From: DASSUW01 sp963730535
GTDB lineage: Bacteria; Actinomycetota; Thermoleophilia; Solirubrobacterales; Solirubrobacteraceae
Length of the DNA stretch: 64,000 nucleotides
Assembly: GCA_963730535.1 (NCBI GenBank)
Contig: CAVSRU010000005.1
Coordinates: 659,679-723,678, forward strand
Reading direction: 5' to 3'
Below the pieces are notes generated by a model that saw only the letters and a list, made by a program, of their open reading frames with translations, was not told where the DNA came from and did no database searches. A program made the position numbers and the translations under genes. Below are positions 7,301 through 15,320 of this stretch, piece after piece (within the stretch, counting starts at the first letter, position 1; each line of letters opens with the position of its first letter).

Positions 7301-8929
7301 TCACTCGGCGGAGATCAGCCACCAGTAGGCGGGCTGGTCTCCGCGGGAGTACTCGACGTCGACGCCGCCGGGCGCGAGCGCGGCCACCGCGGCGCCTTCG
7401 AGCGGCGCGCCGTCGCCCTCGATCAGCGTCAGGAGCTCGGCCTCGCGACCCAGCTCGCCGAGCACAGCCTCGAGCGTCTCCCCCGGCTCGCCCCAGGCGA
7501 CGATCACCTCGTCGACGAAGCCGACGGCGTCGCCGCGGCGGAAGCGGCCCCCGACGTCGTCGCGCGCCGCGTGGGTGACGGCGCCCGTCCGCACGTGGGC
7601 GAGCGCTTCGCGCATCGCGGTCGCGTTGTCGGCGGCCGTGCGGTCGGGGTCGAGCGCCACCACCGCGGCCAGCCCGGCCTGCATCGAGCGGGACGCGACC
7701 ACGTGCACCGCCTTCTCGGCCAGCTCGGCGGCGCGCTCGGCGGCCATGATCACGTTCGGCGAGTTGGGGAGCACGACGACCTCCTCGGCGGGGACGTCGT
7801 GGATGCCGGCCAGCAGCTCGTAGGTCGACGGGTTCATCGTGCCGCCGCCGTCGAGTGCGACGGCCCCCATGTTCTCGAACAGCTCCCCGACCCCGATGCC
7901 GGAGACCACGGCGAGCACACCGCAGGCCTGGATCGCCTCGGCGAGCCGCTCGCTGCGGTCGGCCACCTGCTCGGTCATGTCGGCGACGTCGAGGTGGGAG
8001 ACCTCGCCCACGCCGGCGAACAGCCCGGTCGCGCGCTCCGGCTCGTCCGTGTGGAGGTGGACCTTGAGCGTGTGGCCGTCGCCGACGACGAGCACCGAGT
8101 CGCCCAGCTCCTCGAGCGGCTCGGTCCACGACGTGGGCTCCATCCCCTGGCCGGTGACCGCGAAGTTCGTGCAGTAGCGGTAGGTCGTCGACTCGTGCTG
8201 CGGGTGCGTGACGCGGGCCGGCGCGTGGTGGGCGAGCTCCGGCGCCGCGGTGCCGCGCAGGGCGGCGATCACGCCCGCGAACATCACGGTCAGGCCGTAG
8301 CCGCCGGCGTCGACCACTCCGGCCTCGCGCAGGATCGGCAGCAGCTCCGGCCCGCGCGCGACGGACAGCTCGCCCGAGCGCAGCGCGGCCTCGAGCACGC
8401 CGGCGATCATCGCGTTCTGCTCGTCGTCAGGCACCTCGTTGTGCAGGCGCGGCTGCTCCATGTGCGCGATCTCGGAGGCCACCCGCGCGGCCATCTCGCG
8501 CACGACCGTGAGGATCGTGCCCTCGGCCGGCTCGCGCACGGAGAAGTACGCGCGGTCGGCGGCGCGGGCCATCGCGGCGGCGACCAGCACCGGGTCGACC
8601 AGCTCCCCGGGGCGGGAGATCAGCTCCTCGGCGGCGCCGCGCAGGAGCTGGGAGAGGATGACGCCCGAGTTGCCGCGCGCGCCGAGCAGCGCCGCGCGGG
8701 CGACGTTGTCCACCAGCTCGTCGCGCCCGATGTCGTCGATGTCACCCTGGGCGGACAGGCGGTCCAGCTCGTCGAGCACGGCGCGCAGGGTGAGCGCCAT
8801 GTTGTCGCCCGTGTCGCCGTCGGCGACCGGGAACACGTTGAGGTCGTTGACCTCGCGGCGGCGGGACTCGAACTCGAGTAGGGCGCCTTCGACGACAGCG
8901 CGGAAGCGTATGAGGCTGGGATCGGCCAT
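7301..8929 (-). CDS. DAK2-domain fatty acid kinase subunit, FakA/YloV type
   Basis: 542 residues. The N-terminal DAK2 (DhaL-like) domain carries NVFPVADGDTGDNMALTLRAV near 29-49, whose Asp residues coordinate magnesium-ATP, and ARGNSGVILSQLLRG near 84-98. A middle domain and a DegV-like C-terminal half (from about 280, with VLPNSPNVIMAAERA near 390) follow. This is the organisation of FakA/YloV, which phosphorylates fatty acids held by a FakB/DegV-type partner so they can enter phospholipid synthesis. The order rpmB-yloV-recG matches many Gram-positive genomes. No FakB partner is present in this window, so the substrate route is inferred. Confidence 0.88.
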   Translation of the reverse strand: MADPSLIRFRAVVEGALLEFESRRREVNDLNVFPVADGDTGDNMALTLRAVLDELDRLSAQGDIDDIGRDELVDNVARAALLGARGNSGVILSQLLRGAAEELISRPGELVDPVLVAAAMARAADRAYFSVREPAEGTILTVVREMAARVASEIAHMEQPRLHNEVPDDEQNAMIAGVLEAALRSGELSVARGPELLPILREAGVVDAGGYGLTVMFAGVIAALRGTAAPELAHHAPARVTHPQHESTTYRYCTNFAVTGQGMEPTSWTEPLEELGDSVLVVGDGHTLKVHLHTDEPERATGLFAGVGEVSHLDVADMTEQVADRSERLAEAIQACGVLAVVSGIGVGELFENMGAVALDGGGTMNPSTYELLAGIHDVPAEEVVVLPNSPNVIMAAERAAELAEKAVHVVASRSMQAGLAAVVALDPDRTAADNATAMREALAHVRTGAVTHAARDDVGGRFRRGDAVGFVDEVIVAWGEPGETLEAVLGELGREAELLTLIEGDGAPLEGAAVAALAPGGVDVEYSRGDQPAYWWLISAE

Positions 8930-8952
8930 CTTGATTAAGTGTTCCGCCCTCC

Positions 8953-9019
8953 GGTCGGCGAAAACCCCACTCGCCGACCTCCGGTCGACGTTACGCTCAG
9001 CGGCGGCGGAATCGCCGCT
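8953..9019 (-). terminator. Two adjacent hairpins after rpmB
   Basis: Between rpmB and the yloV-type gene there are two perfect stems. AGCGGCG (8999-9005) pairs with CGCCGCT (9013-9019) and includes part of the rpmB stop codon. GGTCGGCGA (8953-8961) pairs with TCGCCGACC (8971-8979) around a 9-base loop. On the coding strand the second stem is flanked by two copies of GACCGGAGG. There is no long T run, so these could be a termination/processing signal for the abundant ribosomal protein mRNA or a structured leader for the next gene. Confidence 0.5.
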
Positions 9020-9206
9020 ACGCCTTGGTGACCTTGCCGGCCTTCAGGCAGCGGGTGCAGACATAGACCCGCAGCGGGGCTCCGTCCTCGCGGATCCGGA
9101 CCTTCTGGAGGTTCGGGTCGAAACGCCGCCTGGTGGCGACCATCGAATGCGACCGGCTGTTGCCGAACGCGGGGCGCTTTCCGCAGGAGTGGCAGACACG
9201 GGCCAT
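9018..9206 (-). CDS. rpmB: 50S ribosomal protein L28
   Basis: 62 residues from the ATG at 9206, the normal size for bacterial L28, a structural protein of the large ribosomal subunit. It starts MARVCHSCGKRPAFGNSRSH and ends VYVCTRCLKAGKVTKA. The two CxxC pairs (CHSC and CTRC) mark the zinc-binding form. In-frame residues further upstream (MLAGP) are not part of the family N-terminus, so I rejected the longer start. It is divergent from the kinase gene, with 46 bp between the start codons. Confidence 0.97.
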   Translation of the reverse strand: MARVCHSCGKRPAFGNSRSHSMVATRRRFDPNLQKVRIREDGAPLRVYVCTRCLKAGKVTKA

Positions 9207-9252
9207 AGGGCCGGCAAGCATAGCGACAGGGGGGCTTGGGTACGGTGTCTTG

Positions 9253-10740
9253 GTGCCCCCGGCCAGTCCGGCTCGTATTTCGCTGCCCGAGCGTTACCGC
9301 GTCGTCCGCCACATCGCGAACGGCGGGATGGCCGGTGTCTGGGAGGCGCACGACCAGCTCCTGAACCGCTCGGTGGCGGTCAAGGTGCTCGCCTCCCACC
9401 TGTCCGAGGACGACCGCGCGCGCCAGCGGTTCGAGCGCGAGGCCCGCGCCGCCGCCGGTCTCTCGACCCACCCCCACGTGGTCACGATCTACGACGTCGG
9501 CGAGCACGACGGCCGCGCGTTCATGGTGATGGAGCTGATGGGCGGCGGCACCGTCGGCGACCGGCTGCGGGACGGCCGGACGATCGCCGACGACACCGCG
9601 CTGCGCTGGCTGCGCGAGGCAGCCGGGGCGCTCGACGCCGCGCACGCCGCCGGCGTGGTGCACCGCGACATCAAGCCCGGCAACCTCCTGCTCGACGAGC
9701 GCGACCGGCTCGCGATCGCGGACTTCGGGATCGCCCGCCTGGCCATGGAGGACGCGCTGACGATGACCGGGCAGGTGCTCGGCACCGCCTCGTACATCTC
9801 GCCCGAGCAGGCGGTCGGCGAGCCGGCCACACCGGCCTCGGACCGCTACGCCCTGGCCATCGTCGCCTTCGAGCTGCTGACCGGCACCAAGCCGTTCCAG
9901 GCCGAGCACTTCGCGGCCCAGGCCCGCGCGCACGTCGAGGACCCGCCGCCGCTGGCCACCGAGCGTGATCCGTCGCTCCCCGCCGGCGTCGACCGCGTGC
10001 TCGACCGCGGCATGGCCAAGGAGCCGGGCGAGCGGTGGCCGAGCGCCAGGGAGATGGTCGAGGCGCTCGACGGAGCGATGGGCGCGAAGCCGGTCGCGGC
10101 GGCGGCGGCAGCCCCGGCCACGGAGGCCACCCGGCGCCTCGACGCGCCTGCAGCGCCCCCGCCTCCGCCCGCCGCACCGCCGCGCCGGGACGACGACGGA
10201 CGCGACCGCCGCCCCGGCGCCGCGCTGCTCGCCGCGCTTGCGGGGTTGCTGCTGATCGCCGTGGTCGGGTTCGTGCTCCTGTCAGGCGGCGGAGACGGGG
10301 ACGGCGAGCAGGCCGCGCAGCCGACGCCGACCGCGACGGCCGAGCGCACCCCGGAGAAGACGCGCGAACCGACCCCGACGCCGGAGGAGACGGCCGAGCC
10401 GACGGCGACGCCGGAGGAGACGACCACGCCGGAGGCGTCGGGCGAGCCCGACCTTCAGCGCGCGGGCGATCTCCAGGTCCAGGGCTTCAACGCCCGTCAG
10501 GCGGGGAACTACGAGCAGGCGCTGGCCCTCTCACAGCAGTCGCTCGAGGCGTGCGGGGACGCGCAGGAGCTGAACCCGTGCGGCTACGCGCTGTACGAGG
10601 TCGGCGCGGCGCTCAACGCGCTCGGCCGGCCCGACGAGGCGATCCCCTATCTCGAGCAGCGCCTGAACACCTACGGCAACAACGCCGAGGTCAAGTCCGA
10701 GCTGAAGAAGGCACAAAAAGCCGCCAAGGGCGGGGACTGA
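9253..10740 (+). CDS. Membrane-anchored Ser/Thr protein kinase with extracellular TPR-like domain
   Basis: About 495 residues from the GTG at 9253. Residues about 14-275 form a Hanks-type kinase: glycine loop IANGGMAGVWEAHD, VAVKVL lysine, catalytic HRDIKPGN near 136-143, DFG at about 157 and the APE-equivalent ISPEQAVG. A Pro/Ala linker is followed by one transmembrane helix (LLLIAVVGFVLLS, about 330-345). Outside lies a Thr/Pro/Glu-rich stretch and a C-terminal helical repeat region (about 395-495) that reads like two TPR units (GDLQVQGFNARQAGNYEQAL; GRPDEAIPYLEQRL). PknB-type wall sensors carry PASTA repeats here; these are absent. The final 50 bp overlap the convergent EamA gene. Confidence 0.92.
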   Translation: MPPASPARISLPERYRVVRHIANGGMAGVWEAHDQLLNRSVAVKVLASHLSEDDRARQRFEREARAAAGLSTHPHVVTIYDVGEHDGRAFMVMELMGGGTVGDRLRDGRTIADDTALRWLREAAGALDAAHAAGVVHRDIKPGNLLLDERDRLAIADFGIARLAMEDALTMTGQVLGTASYISPEQAVGEPATPASDRYALAIVAFELLTGTKPFQAEHFAAQARAHVEDPPPLATERDPSLPAGVDRVLDRGMAKEPGERWPSAREMVEALDGAMGAKPVAAAAAAPATEATRRLDAPAAPPPPPAAPPRRDDDGRDRRPGAALLAALAGLLLIAVVGFVLLSGGGDGDGEQAAQPTPTATAERTPEKTREPTPTPEETAEPTATPEETTTPEASGEPDLQRAGDLQVQGFNARQAGNYEQALALSQQSLEACGDAQELNPCGYALYEVGAALNALGRPDEAIPYLEQRLNTYGNNAEVKSELKKAQKAAKGGD

Positions 10741-11605
10741 GCCGGCCGGGCAGCTGGAGCAGGACCACGGCGGAGAGCACGAGCGCACCGCCTGCGAGCT
10801 GCACGGGGGTGAGCCGCTCCCCGAGCACGAGGAACGCCAGCGCCACCGTCACCGGCGGCTCGAAGGTCGAGAGGATCGCGGCCTCGGACGGACCGACGCG
10901 GCGCAGGCCGGCGAAGAACGCCGAGACCGCGACGACCGTGCTCACCAGCGCGATCAGCACGAGCCACAGCCAGGCCTCGCCCGAGAGACCGAGGTCGAGG
11001 GTGCCGGTCACCGCGCCCGCGACCGTGAAGCTGACGGTGCCGCCCGTGAGGACCAGCGCCGAGAGCGTGAACGGCTCGACCTCGCCGACGATCCCGTCCG
11101 ACACGAGGATGTACGTGGTGTAGGTGAGCGAGGCGGCGAGCGCGAGGCCGGCGCCCAGCACGTCGAAGCTCGCGGCGCCGGCGGCGGCCAGCACGAGCAC
11201 GAGGCCGACCGACGCGACGGCGAGCGCCAGCCAGGTGCGGGCACTCGGCTGCGTCCGCCCGAGGATGAGCGCGGCGACCGTCACGAACGCGGGGTACGTG
11301 TAGAGCAGCAGCGAGACGAGGGCGACGTCGAGCCGGCCGATGGCCAGGAAGAAGAGCCCCGACTGGAGGCTGTAGCCCACGGCGCCGAGGCCAAGCCCGG
11401 TGAGCACGACCCGGCGCGGCAGCCGCCGGAGGGCGGCCCAGCCGCCGGTCGCCCACACCAGCACGGCGAAGACGGCGGCCGCGAGCGAGAAGCGCACGAA
11501 CAGCGTGCTGGTGATGCTGGCGCCGGCGTCCGAGGCGAGCTTGCCGAAGATGCCAAGCGTCCCGAAGGCCGCGGCCGAGAGGAGGCAGAGAAGGGCGCCG
11601 CGCAT
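10691..11605 (-). CDS. EamA/DMT-family membrane transporter
   Basis: 304 residues from the ATG at 11605 (MRGALLCLLSAAAFGTLGIFGKLA), with about ten hydrophobic segments arranged as two five-helix halves, the drug/metabolite transporter (EamA) layout. The second half begins around LAASLTYTTYILVSDGIVG, and the last helices end FEPPVTVALAFLVLGERLTPVQLAGGALV split over about residues 235-270, which holds the FLGE-like EamA signature. It is probably an inner-membrane exporter of amino acids or metabolites; the substrate is unknown. The divergent neighbour is a LysR regulator 74 bp away, the usual arrangement for a regulated exporter. Confidence 0.88.
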   Translation of the reverse strand: MRGALLCLLSAAAFGTLGIFGKLASDAGASITSTLFVRFSLAAAVFAVLVWATGGWAALRRLPRRVVLTGLGLGAVGYSLQSGLFFLAIGRLDVALVSLLLYTYPAFVTVAALILGRTQPSARTWLALAVASVGLVLVLAAAGAASFDVLGAGLALAASLTYTTYILVSDGIVGEVEPFTLSALVLTGGTVSFTVAGAVTGTLDLGLSGEAWLWLVLIALVSTVVAVSAFFAGLRRVGPSEAAILSTFEPPVTVALAFLVLGERLTPVQLAGGALVLSAVVLLQLPGRLSPRPWRLFVPSSART

Positions 11606-11639
11606 GAGCCGATCATGCGCGAACGATTCATCGAGAGCA

Positions 11640-11653
11640 ACGGATATATCCGT
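11640..11653. promoter_or_regulatory. Perfect 14-bp palindrome between EamA and LysR genes
   Basis: ACGGATATATCCGT is perfectly self-complementary and lies in the 74-bp gap between the divergent transporter and LysR genes, 26 bp before the LysR start. LysR regulators bind A/T-centred dyads (T-N11-A) at such sites to control both themselves and the neighbour, so this is the likely operator. The A/T centre stands out in very GC-rich surroundings. Confidence 0.55.
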
Positions 11654-11679
11654 ACGGTTCCGTGCGATGATGTCGAACA

Positions 11680-12600
11680 ATGCTGGACCTCCGCCGCCTG
11701 CGCCTGCTGCACGAGCTGCACCGCCGCGGCACGGTCAGCGCGGTCGCCGAGGCGCTGTCGTACAGCCCGTCGACGGTGTCGCAGCAGCTCGGCGTGCTCG
11801 AGCGCGAGGCGGGGACGGCACTGTTCGAGCCCGCCGGCCGGCGCGTGCGGCTGACCGACGCCGCTCTCGTGCTCGTGACCCACGCCGAGTCGCTGCTGGC
11901 CGGCGTCGAGCGCGCCGAGGCCGACCTGGCGGCGGCCGCCGCGGGCGCCGTCCGGGGCGTCGTGCGCGTGGGGTCGTTCCAGACGGCCAGCCTGCACCTC
12001 CTGCTGCCCGCCATGGCCGAGCTGCGCGGGACGCACCCGGACGTCGAGGTCCAGCTCGTCGAGGCCGAGACCGAGCCGGCGCTCGAGGCGCTGCGCTCGC
12101 ACGCGATCGACCTCGCGCTGGCCGACGAGTGGAGCGGCAGCCCGCGCCCGGCCCGGCCCGGGATCGAGCGGGCGGACCTGTTCGTCGAGCCCGTGCAGAT
12201 CGCCCTCCCCGCCGGGCATCCTTCCGCCGCCGGCGACGGGCCGGTCGCGCTCGGCGAGCTCGCCGGCTCGACCTGGGCCGTCGGCTACGAGCGTGGCGGC
12301 ATGGCCGAGCTGGTCCGCCGGGTCTGCGCCGAGCGCGGCGGCTTCGAGCCCGACGTGCGGCATCGCACGAACGAGCTCTCGATGCTGCTCGCGCTCGTCG
12401 CCCAGGGGCACGCGGTGACGCTGCTGCCCGCGCTCGCGCTGCGCGGGGTGCCGCCCACGGTCGCGGTCCGCGCCATCGCCGGCGCGGACCTCTCACGGGT
12501 CGTGTTCACCGCCACCCGCGCCGGGGCCGGGCACCGCCCGGCGCTCGCCGCGGTGCTCGCGGCTATCGGATCCGGCGTGCCGACCAGCCCGTCTGGCTGA
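11680..12600 (+). CDS. LysR-family transcriptional regulator
   Basis: 306 residues. The N-terminal winged helix-turn-helix reads LRLLHELHRRGTVSAVAEAL SYSPSTVSQQLGVLE across residues 5-40, and the effector domain runs from about 90 (VRGVVRVGSFQTASLHLLLP) to the end. Size and layout are standard for LysR proteins, which sense a small ligand and switch a divergent target gene. The divergent EamA transporter is the obvious target. The last 38 bp overlap the 3' end of the secreted protein gene on the other strand. Confidence 0.93.
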   Translation: MLDLRRLRLLHELHRRGTVSAVAEALSYSPSTVSQQLGVLEREAGTALFEPAGRRVRLTDAALVLVTHAESLLAGVERAEADLAAAAAGAVRGVVRVGSFQTASLHLLLPAMAELRGTHPDVEVQLVEAETEPALEALRSHAIDLALADEWSGSPRPARPGIERADLFVEPVQIALPAGHPSAAGDGPVALGELAGSTWAVGYERGGMAELVRRVCAERGGFEPDVRHRTNELSMLLALVAQGHAVTLLPALALRGVPPTVAVRAIAGADLSRVVFTATRAGAGHRPALAAVLAAIGSGVPTSPSG

Positions 12601-13000
12601 GCTTGCACCACGTCACGAAGCGGCCGTCCTTCGTGACCCGCGCCCGCACCCGGAAGTCGCCGGTCCACACGCCGCCCGCCCGCCGCTTGCCGCGCGCGTA
12701 GACCCGCGCGCGGGCACGCTCGCCGTTGCCGAGCCCGAAGCTGTACGAGCCGCCGTCCTCGAACCGCCGGGGCGCAGACACCTTGAGCGGCGGCCGGAAC
12801 ACCGTGCCGCCACGGAGTACCTCGCCGTCACCGCACTGGGCGAGGTAGCGGATCTCCACGCTCGTGACCTTCCCGCCGCGCTTGACGACCTTGGCCACCC
12901 TCCCCTGCTCGGTCGTTCCGCGCCACGTCGCCGCCTGAGACGTGGCCGGGGCGAGGAGCGCCGCGGTCCCCGCGACGGCGATCAGCCTAAGTGTGCGCAT
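12563..13000 (-). CDS. Small secreted protein of unknown function
   Basis: About 145 residues from the ATG at 13000 (MRTLRLIAVAGTAALLAPA TSQAATWRG), giving a clear Sec signal peptide with a likely cleavage after SQA. The mature part is basic and strand-rich, with two cysteines (YLAQCGDGE and VTWCKLSQTGW) that could form one disulfide. I do not recognise a family. Very similar short basic secreted proteins are common in Solirubrobacterales genomes, but that is from memory. The start was shifted in from a longer reading frame because the signal peptide begins at this Met. Confidence 0.6.
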   Translation of the reverse strand: MRTLRLIAVAGTAALLAPATSQAATWRGTTEQGRVAKVVKRGGKVTSVEIRYLAQCGDGEVLRGGTVFRPPLKVSAPRRFEDGGSYSFGLGNGERARARVYARGKRRAGGVWTGDFRVRARVTKDGRFVTWCKLSQTGWSARRIR

Positions 13001-13037
13001 TGCGGACTTATGACCGCAAGGGGGCACGCTCAAACAG

Positions 13038-13472
13038 TCAAGAGCGCAGAGCTTCCCGGAGGCTGGAGAGGGCCATGACGGCCTCGGCGGCGTGCGCGCC
13101 CTGGTCGCGCTTGCCGCCGCCGGTGCGGGCGAGGGCCTGCTCCATCGTCTCCACCGTGAGGACCCCGAACGAGCACGGCACGCCGGTGCTCAGCTGGACG
13201 TCCTGGATGCCGCGCGCGGCCTCCGCGCAGACATAGTCGTAGTGGTCGGTCTCCCCCCGGATCACCGCGCCCAGGCAGGCGATGCCCGCGTAGCGGCCCG
13301 TCTCGGCGAGGTAGCGGGCGGCGAGCGGGAGCTCGAACGCGCCCGGGACGTCATGCACGTCGGCCGGCGCATGGCCGGCCTCGGTGAACGCGCGCTGCGC
13401 GCCCGCCACGAGCCGCTCGGCGAGGTCGGTGTAGAAGCGGCCGACAGCGATCGCGAAGATGCGATCGCTCAC
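13038..13472 (-). CDS. ribH: 6,7-dimethyl-8-ribityllumazine synthase
   Basis: 144 residues from the GTG at 13472. Lumazine synthase condenses the pyrimidine intermediate with the 4-carbon phosphate made by RibB, the penultimate riboflavin step. Visible signatures are VPGAFELPLAARYLAETGRY, with the substrate-binding FELP loop, and CLGAVIRGETDHYDYVC, with the GETxHxD phosphate and catalytic His segment. The C-terminus GVLTVETMEQALARTGG is typical. It overlaps the ribBA stop by 4 bp (GTGA), and is the last gene of the riboflavin operon. Confidence 0.97.
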   Translation of the reverse strand: MSDRIFAIAVGRFYTDLAERLVAGAQRAFTEAGHAPADVHDVPGAFELPLAARYLAETGRYAGIACLGAVIRGETDHYDYVCAEAARGIQDVQLSTGVPCSFGVLTVETMEQALARTGGGKRDQGAHAAEAVMALSSLREALRS

Positions 13473-14740
13473 CCGCGGCCGGCCTCGCGGTCGCGGGAGT
13501 GCTCGTCGTGGACCATCTGCTCGTCGAGCGGGAGTCCCTGGTGATGGAGCGAGTGCCCGAGGCGGTCGCGCTTGGCGCGCAGGTACGCCTCGTTGTGCGG
13601 GTTGGAGGCGTGCACGATCGGGATCTGGTCGCTGACCGACAGCCCGTAGCCCTCGAGGCCGCGGATCTTCTTCGGGTTGTTGGTGAGGATGCGGATCGAC
13701 GTCAGCCCGAGGTCGGACAGGATCTGGGCGCCGATGCCGTAGTCGCGCAGGTCGACGGGGAGGCCGAGCTCGAGGTTGGCGTCCACCGTGTCGAGCCCCT
13801 TGTCCTGCAGGTTGTAGGCCTTGAGCTTGTTGAGGAGGCCGATGCCGCGCCCCTCCTGGGCGAGGTAGAGCAGCACCCCGCGGCCCTCGTGCTCGATCAT
13901 CGCCAGGGCGGACTCGAGCTGCTCGCCGCAGTCGCAGCGCAGCGAGTGGAAGACGTCGCCGGTCAGGCACTCCGAGTGCACGCGCACGAGCACGTCGGGC
14001 TGGCCGTCGATCTCGCCCTTGACCATCGCCACGTGGTGCTTGTCGTCGACCAGCGAGCGGTAGCCGACGACGTCGAACTCCCCGAAGCCGGTCGGCAGCC
14101 GCGTCGTCACGACGCGCTCGACCAGCTTGTCGTGGCGGCGCCGGTAGGCGATCAGGTCGGCGACCGTGATCATCTTCAGCCCGTGGTGCGCGCAGTAGCG
14201 CTCCAGGTCGGGTACGCGCGCCATCGTCCCGTCGTCGTTCATGACCTCGCAGATGACGCCGGACGGGTTGAGGCCGGCCAGGCGCGCGAGGTCGACCGCC
14301 GCCTCGGTCTGGCCGGTGCGCTCGAGCACGCCGCCGGGCTTGGCCTTGAGCGGGAAGATGTGGCCGGGCTGCACGAGGTCGCGCGGCGCGGCCGCCGGGT
14401 CGATCGCCACCTGGATGGTGCGCGCGCGGTCGGCCGCCGAGATGCCGGTGGTGACGCCGTCGCGCGCCTCGATGGTGACCGTGAACGGGGTGTCGAACGG
14501 CGACTCGTTCTTCGCCGCCATGAGGTCGAGCCCCAGCTCGTCGCAGCGCTGCGGGGTGAGTGCGAGGCAGATCAGCCCGCGCCCCTCCTTGGCCATGAAG
14601 TTGATCGCCTCGGGCGTCGCGAACTGCGCCGCCATCGTGAGGTCGCCCTCGTTCTCGCGGTCCTCGTCGTCGCACACCACGACCATCCGGCCGGCGCGGA
14701 TCTCCTCGATCGCCTCGTCGATCGACACGAAGGCGCTCAT
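13469..14740 (-). CDS. ribBA: Bifunctional DHBP synthase / GTP cyclohydrolase II
   Basis: 423 residues. Residues 1-205 are the RibB half (3,4-dihydroxy-2-butanone-4-phosphate synthase), with VVVCDDEDRENEGDL, FMAKEGRGLIC and RTGQTEAAVDLARLAG. Residues 210-400 are the RibA half (GTP cyclohydrolase II), with zinc ligands in SECLTGDVFHSLRCDCGEQL and the YLAQEGRGIGLLNKLKAYNLQ loop. Together they supply both precursors of riboflavin. It overlaps ribE and ribH by 4 bp at each end, so the operon is translationally coupled. The tail after residue 400 (HSLHHQGLPLDEQMVHDEHS) is an extra polar extension. Confidence 0.97.
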   Translation of the reverse strand: MSAFVSIDEAIEEIRAGRMVVVCDDEDRENEGDLTMAAQFATPEAINFMAKEGRGLICLALTPQRCDELGLDLMAAKNESPFDTPFTVTIEARDGVTTGISAADRARTIQVAIDPAAAPRDLVQPGHIFPLKAKPGGVLERTGQTEAAVDLARLAGLNPSGVICEVMNDDGTMARVPDLERYCAHHGLKMITVADLIAYRRRHDKLVERVVTTRLPTGFGEFDVVGYRSLVDDKHHVAMVKGEIDGQPDVLVRVHSECLTGDVFHSLRCDCGEQLESALAMIEHEGRGVLLYLAQEGRGIGLLNKLKAYNLQDKGLDTVDANLELGLPVDLRDYGIGAQILSDLGLTSIRILTNNPKKIRGLEGYGLSVSDQIPIVHASNPHNEAYLRAKRDRLGHSLHHQGLPLDEQMVHDEHSRDREAGRG

Positions 14741-15318
14741 CGGGCGGGTACCAGCTTCTCGATGTACTTGGCGAGCACGTCCACCTCCAGGTTCACCGGC
14801 GTGCCGGTCGTCGCCGCGCCCAGCACCGTGCGCTCAAGCGTCTCAGGAACGAGGGAGACCTGCAGCCAGTCGTCGCCGACGGCCGACACGGTGAGCGACA
14901 CGCCGTCGACCGCGATCGACCCCTTCTCGATCACGTAGCGCAGCAGCGCCGGCTCGAGGCCGATGGTCACCACGTGGGAGAAGCCCTCCTCACGCACGTC
15001 CCAGATCGTGCCCAGGCCGTCGACGTGCCCCTGCACGAAGTGGCCGCCCAGGCGATCGGCGGCGCGCAGCGGCAGCTCGAGGTTCACCCGCGATCCCGGC
15101 TCGAGCGCGCCGAGCGACGACCGCCGCAGCGTCTCGTGCATCACGTCGGCTGTGAAGGCGTTGTCCGGGAGCGACGTGGCGGTCAGGCAGACGCCGTTGA
15201 CGGCGATCGAGTCGCCCTCGCGCAGCTCGAGCCCCGTCTCCACCGTGAGCCGTACGCCGGCGTCGCTGGCGTCGACCGCCGTGACCGTCCCGAGGTCCGC
15301 GACCAGCCCGGTGAACAC
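14737..15318 (-). CDS. ribE: Riboflavin synthase, alpha subunit
   Basis: 193 residues from the GTG at 15318 giving VFTGLVADLGTV, the family N-terminus (normally MFTGIV). Riboflavin synthase dismutates two lumazine molecules into riboflavin. The tandem barrels are evident as two repeats: GDSIAVNGVCLTAT and KGSIAVDGVSLTVS, plus GGHFVQGHVDGLG between them. A second GTG 9 bp upstream would overlap the ribD stop; I chose the one that restores the family start. It overlaps ribBA by 4 bp (ATGA). Confidence 0.95.
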   Translation of the reverse strand: MFTGLVADLGTVTAVDASDAGVRLTVETGLELREGDSIAVNGVCLTATSLPDNAFTADVMHETLRRSSLGALEPGSRVNLELPLRAADRLGGHFVQGHVDGLGTIWDVREEGFSHVVTIGLEPALLRYVIEKGSIAVDGVSLTVSAVGDDWLQVSLVPETLERTVLGAATTGTPVNLEVDVLAKYIEKLVPAR

Positions 15319-15320
15319 GG

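Noticed and set aside
6611..8881. Long antisense open frame opposite recG and the YloV-type gene
   Set aside because: No family resemblance, composition is Arg/Gly/His/Val-rich; shadow frame.
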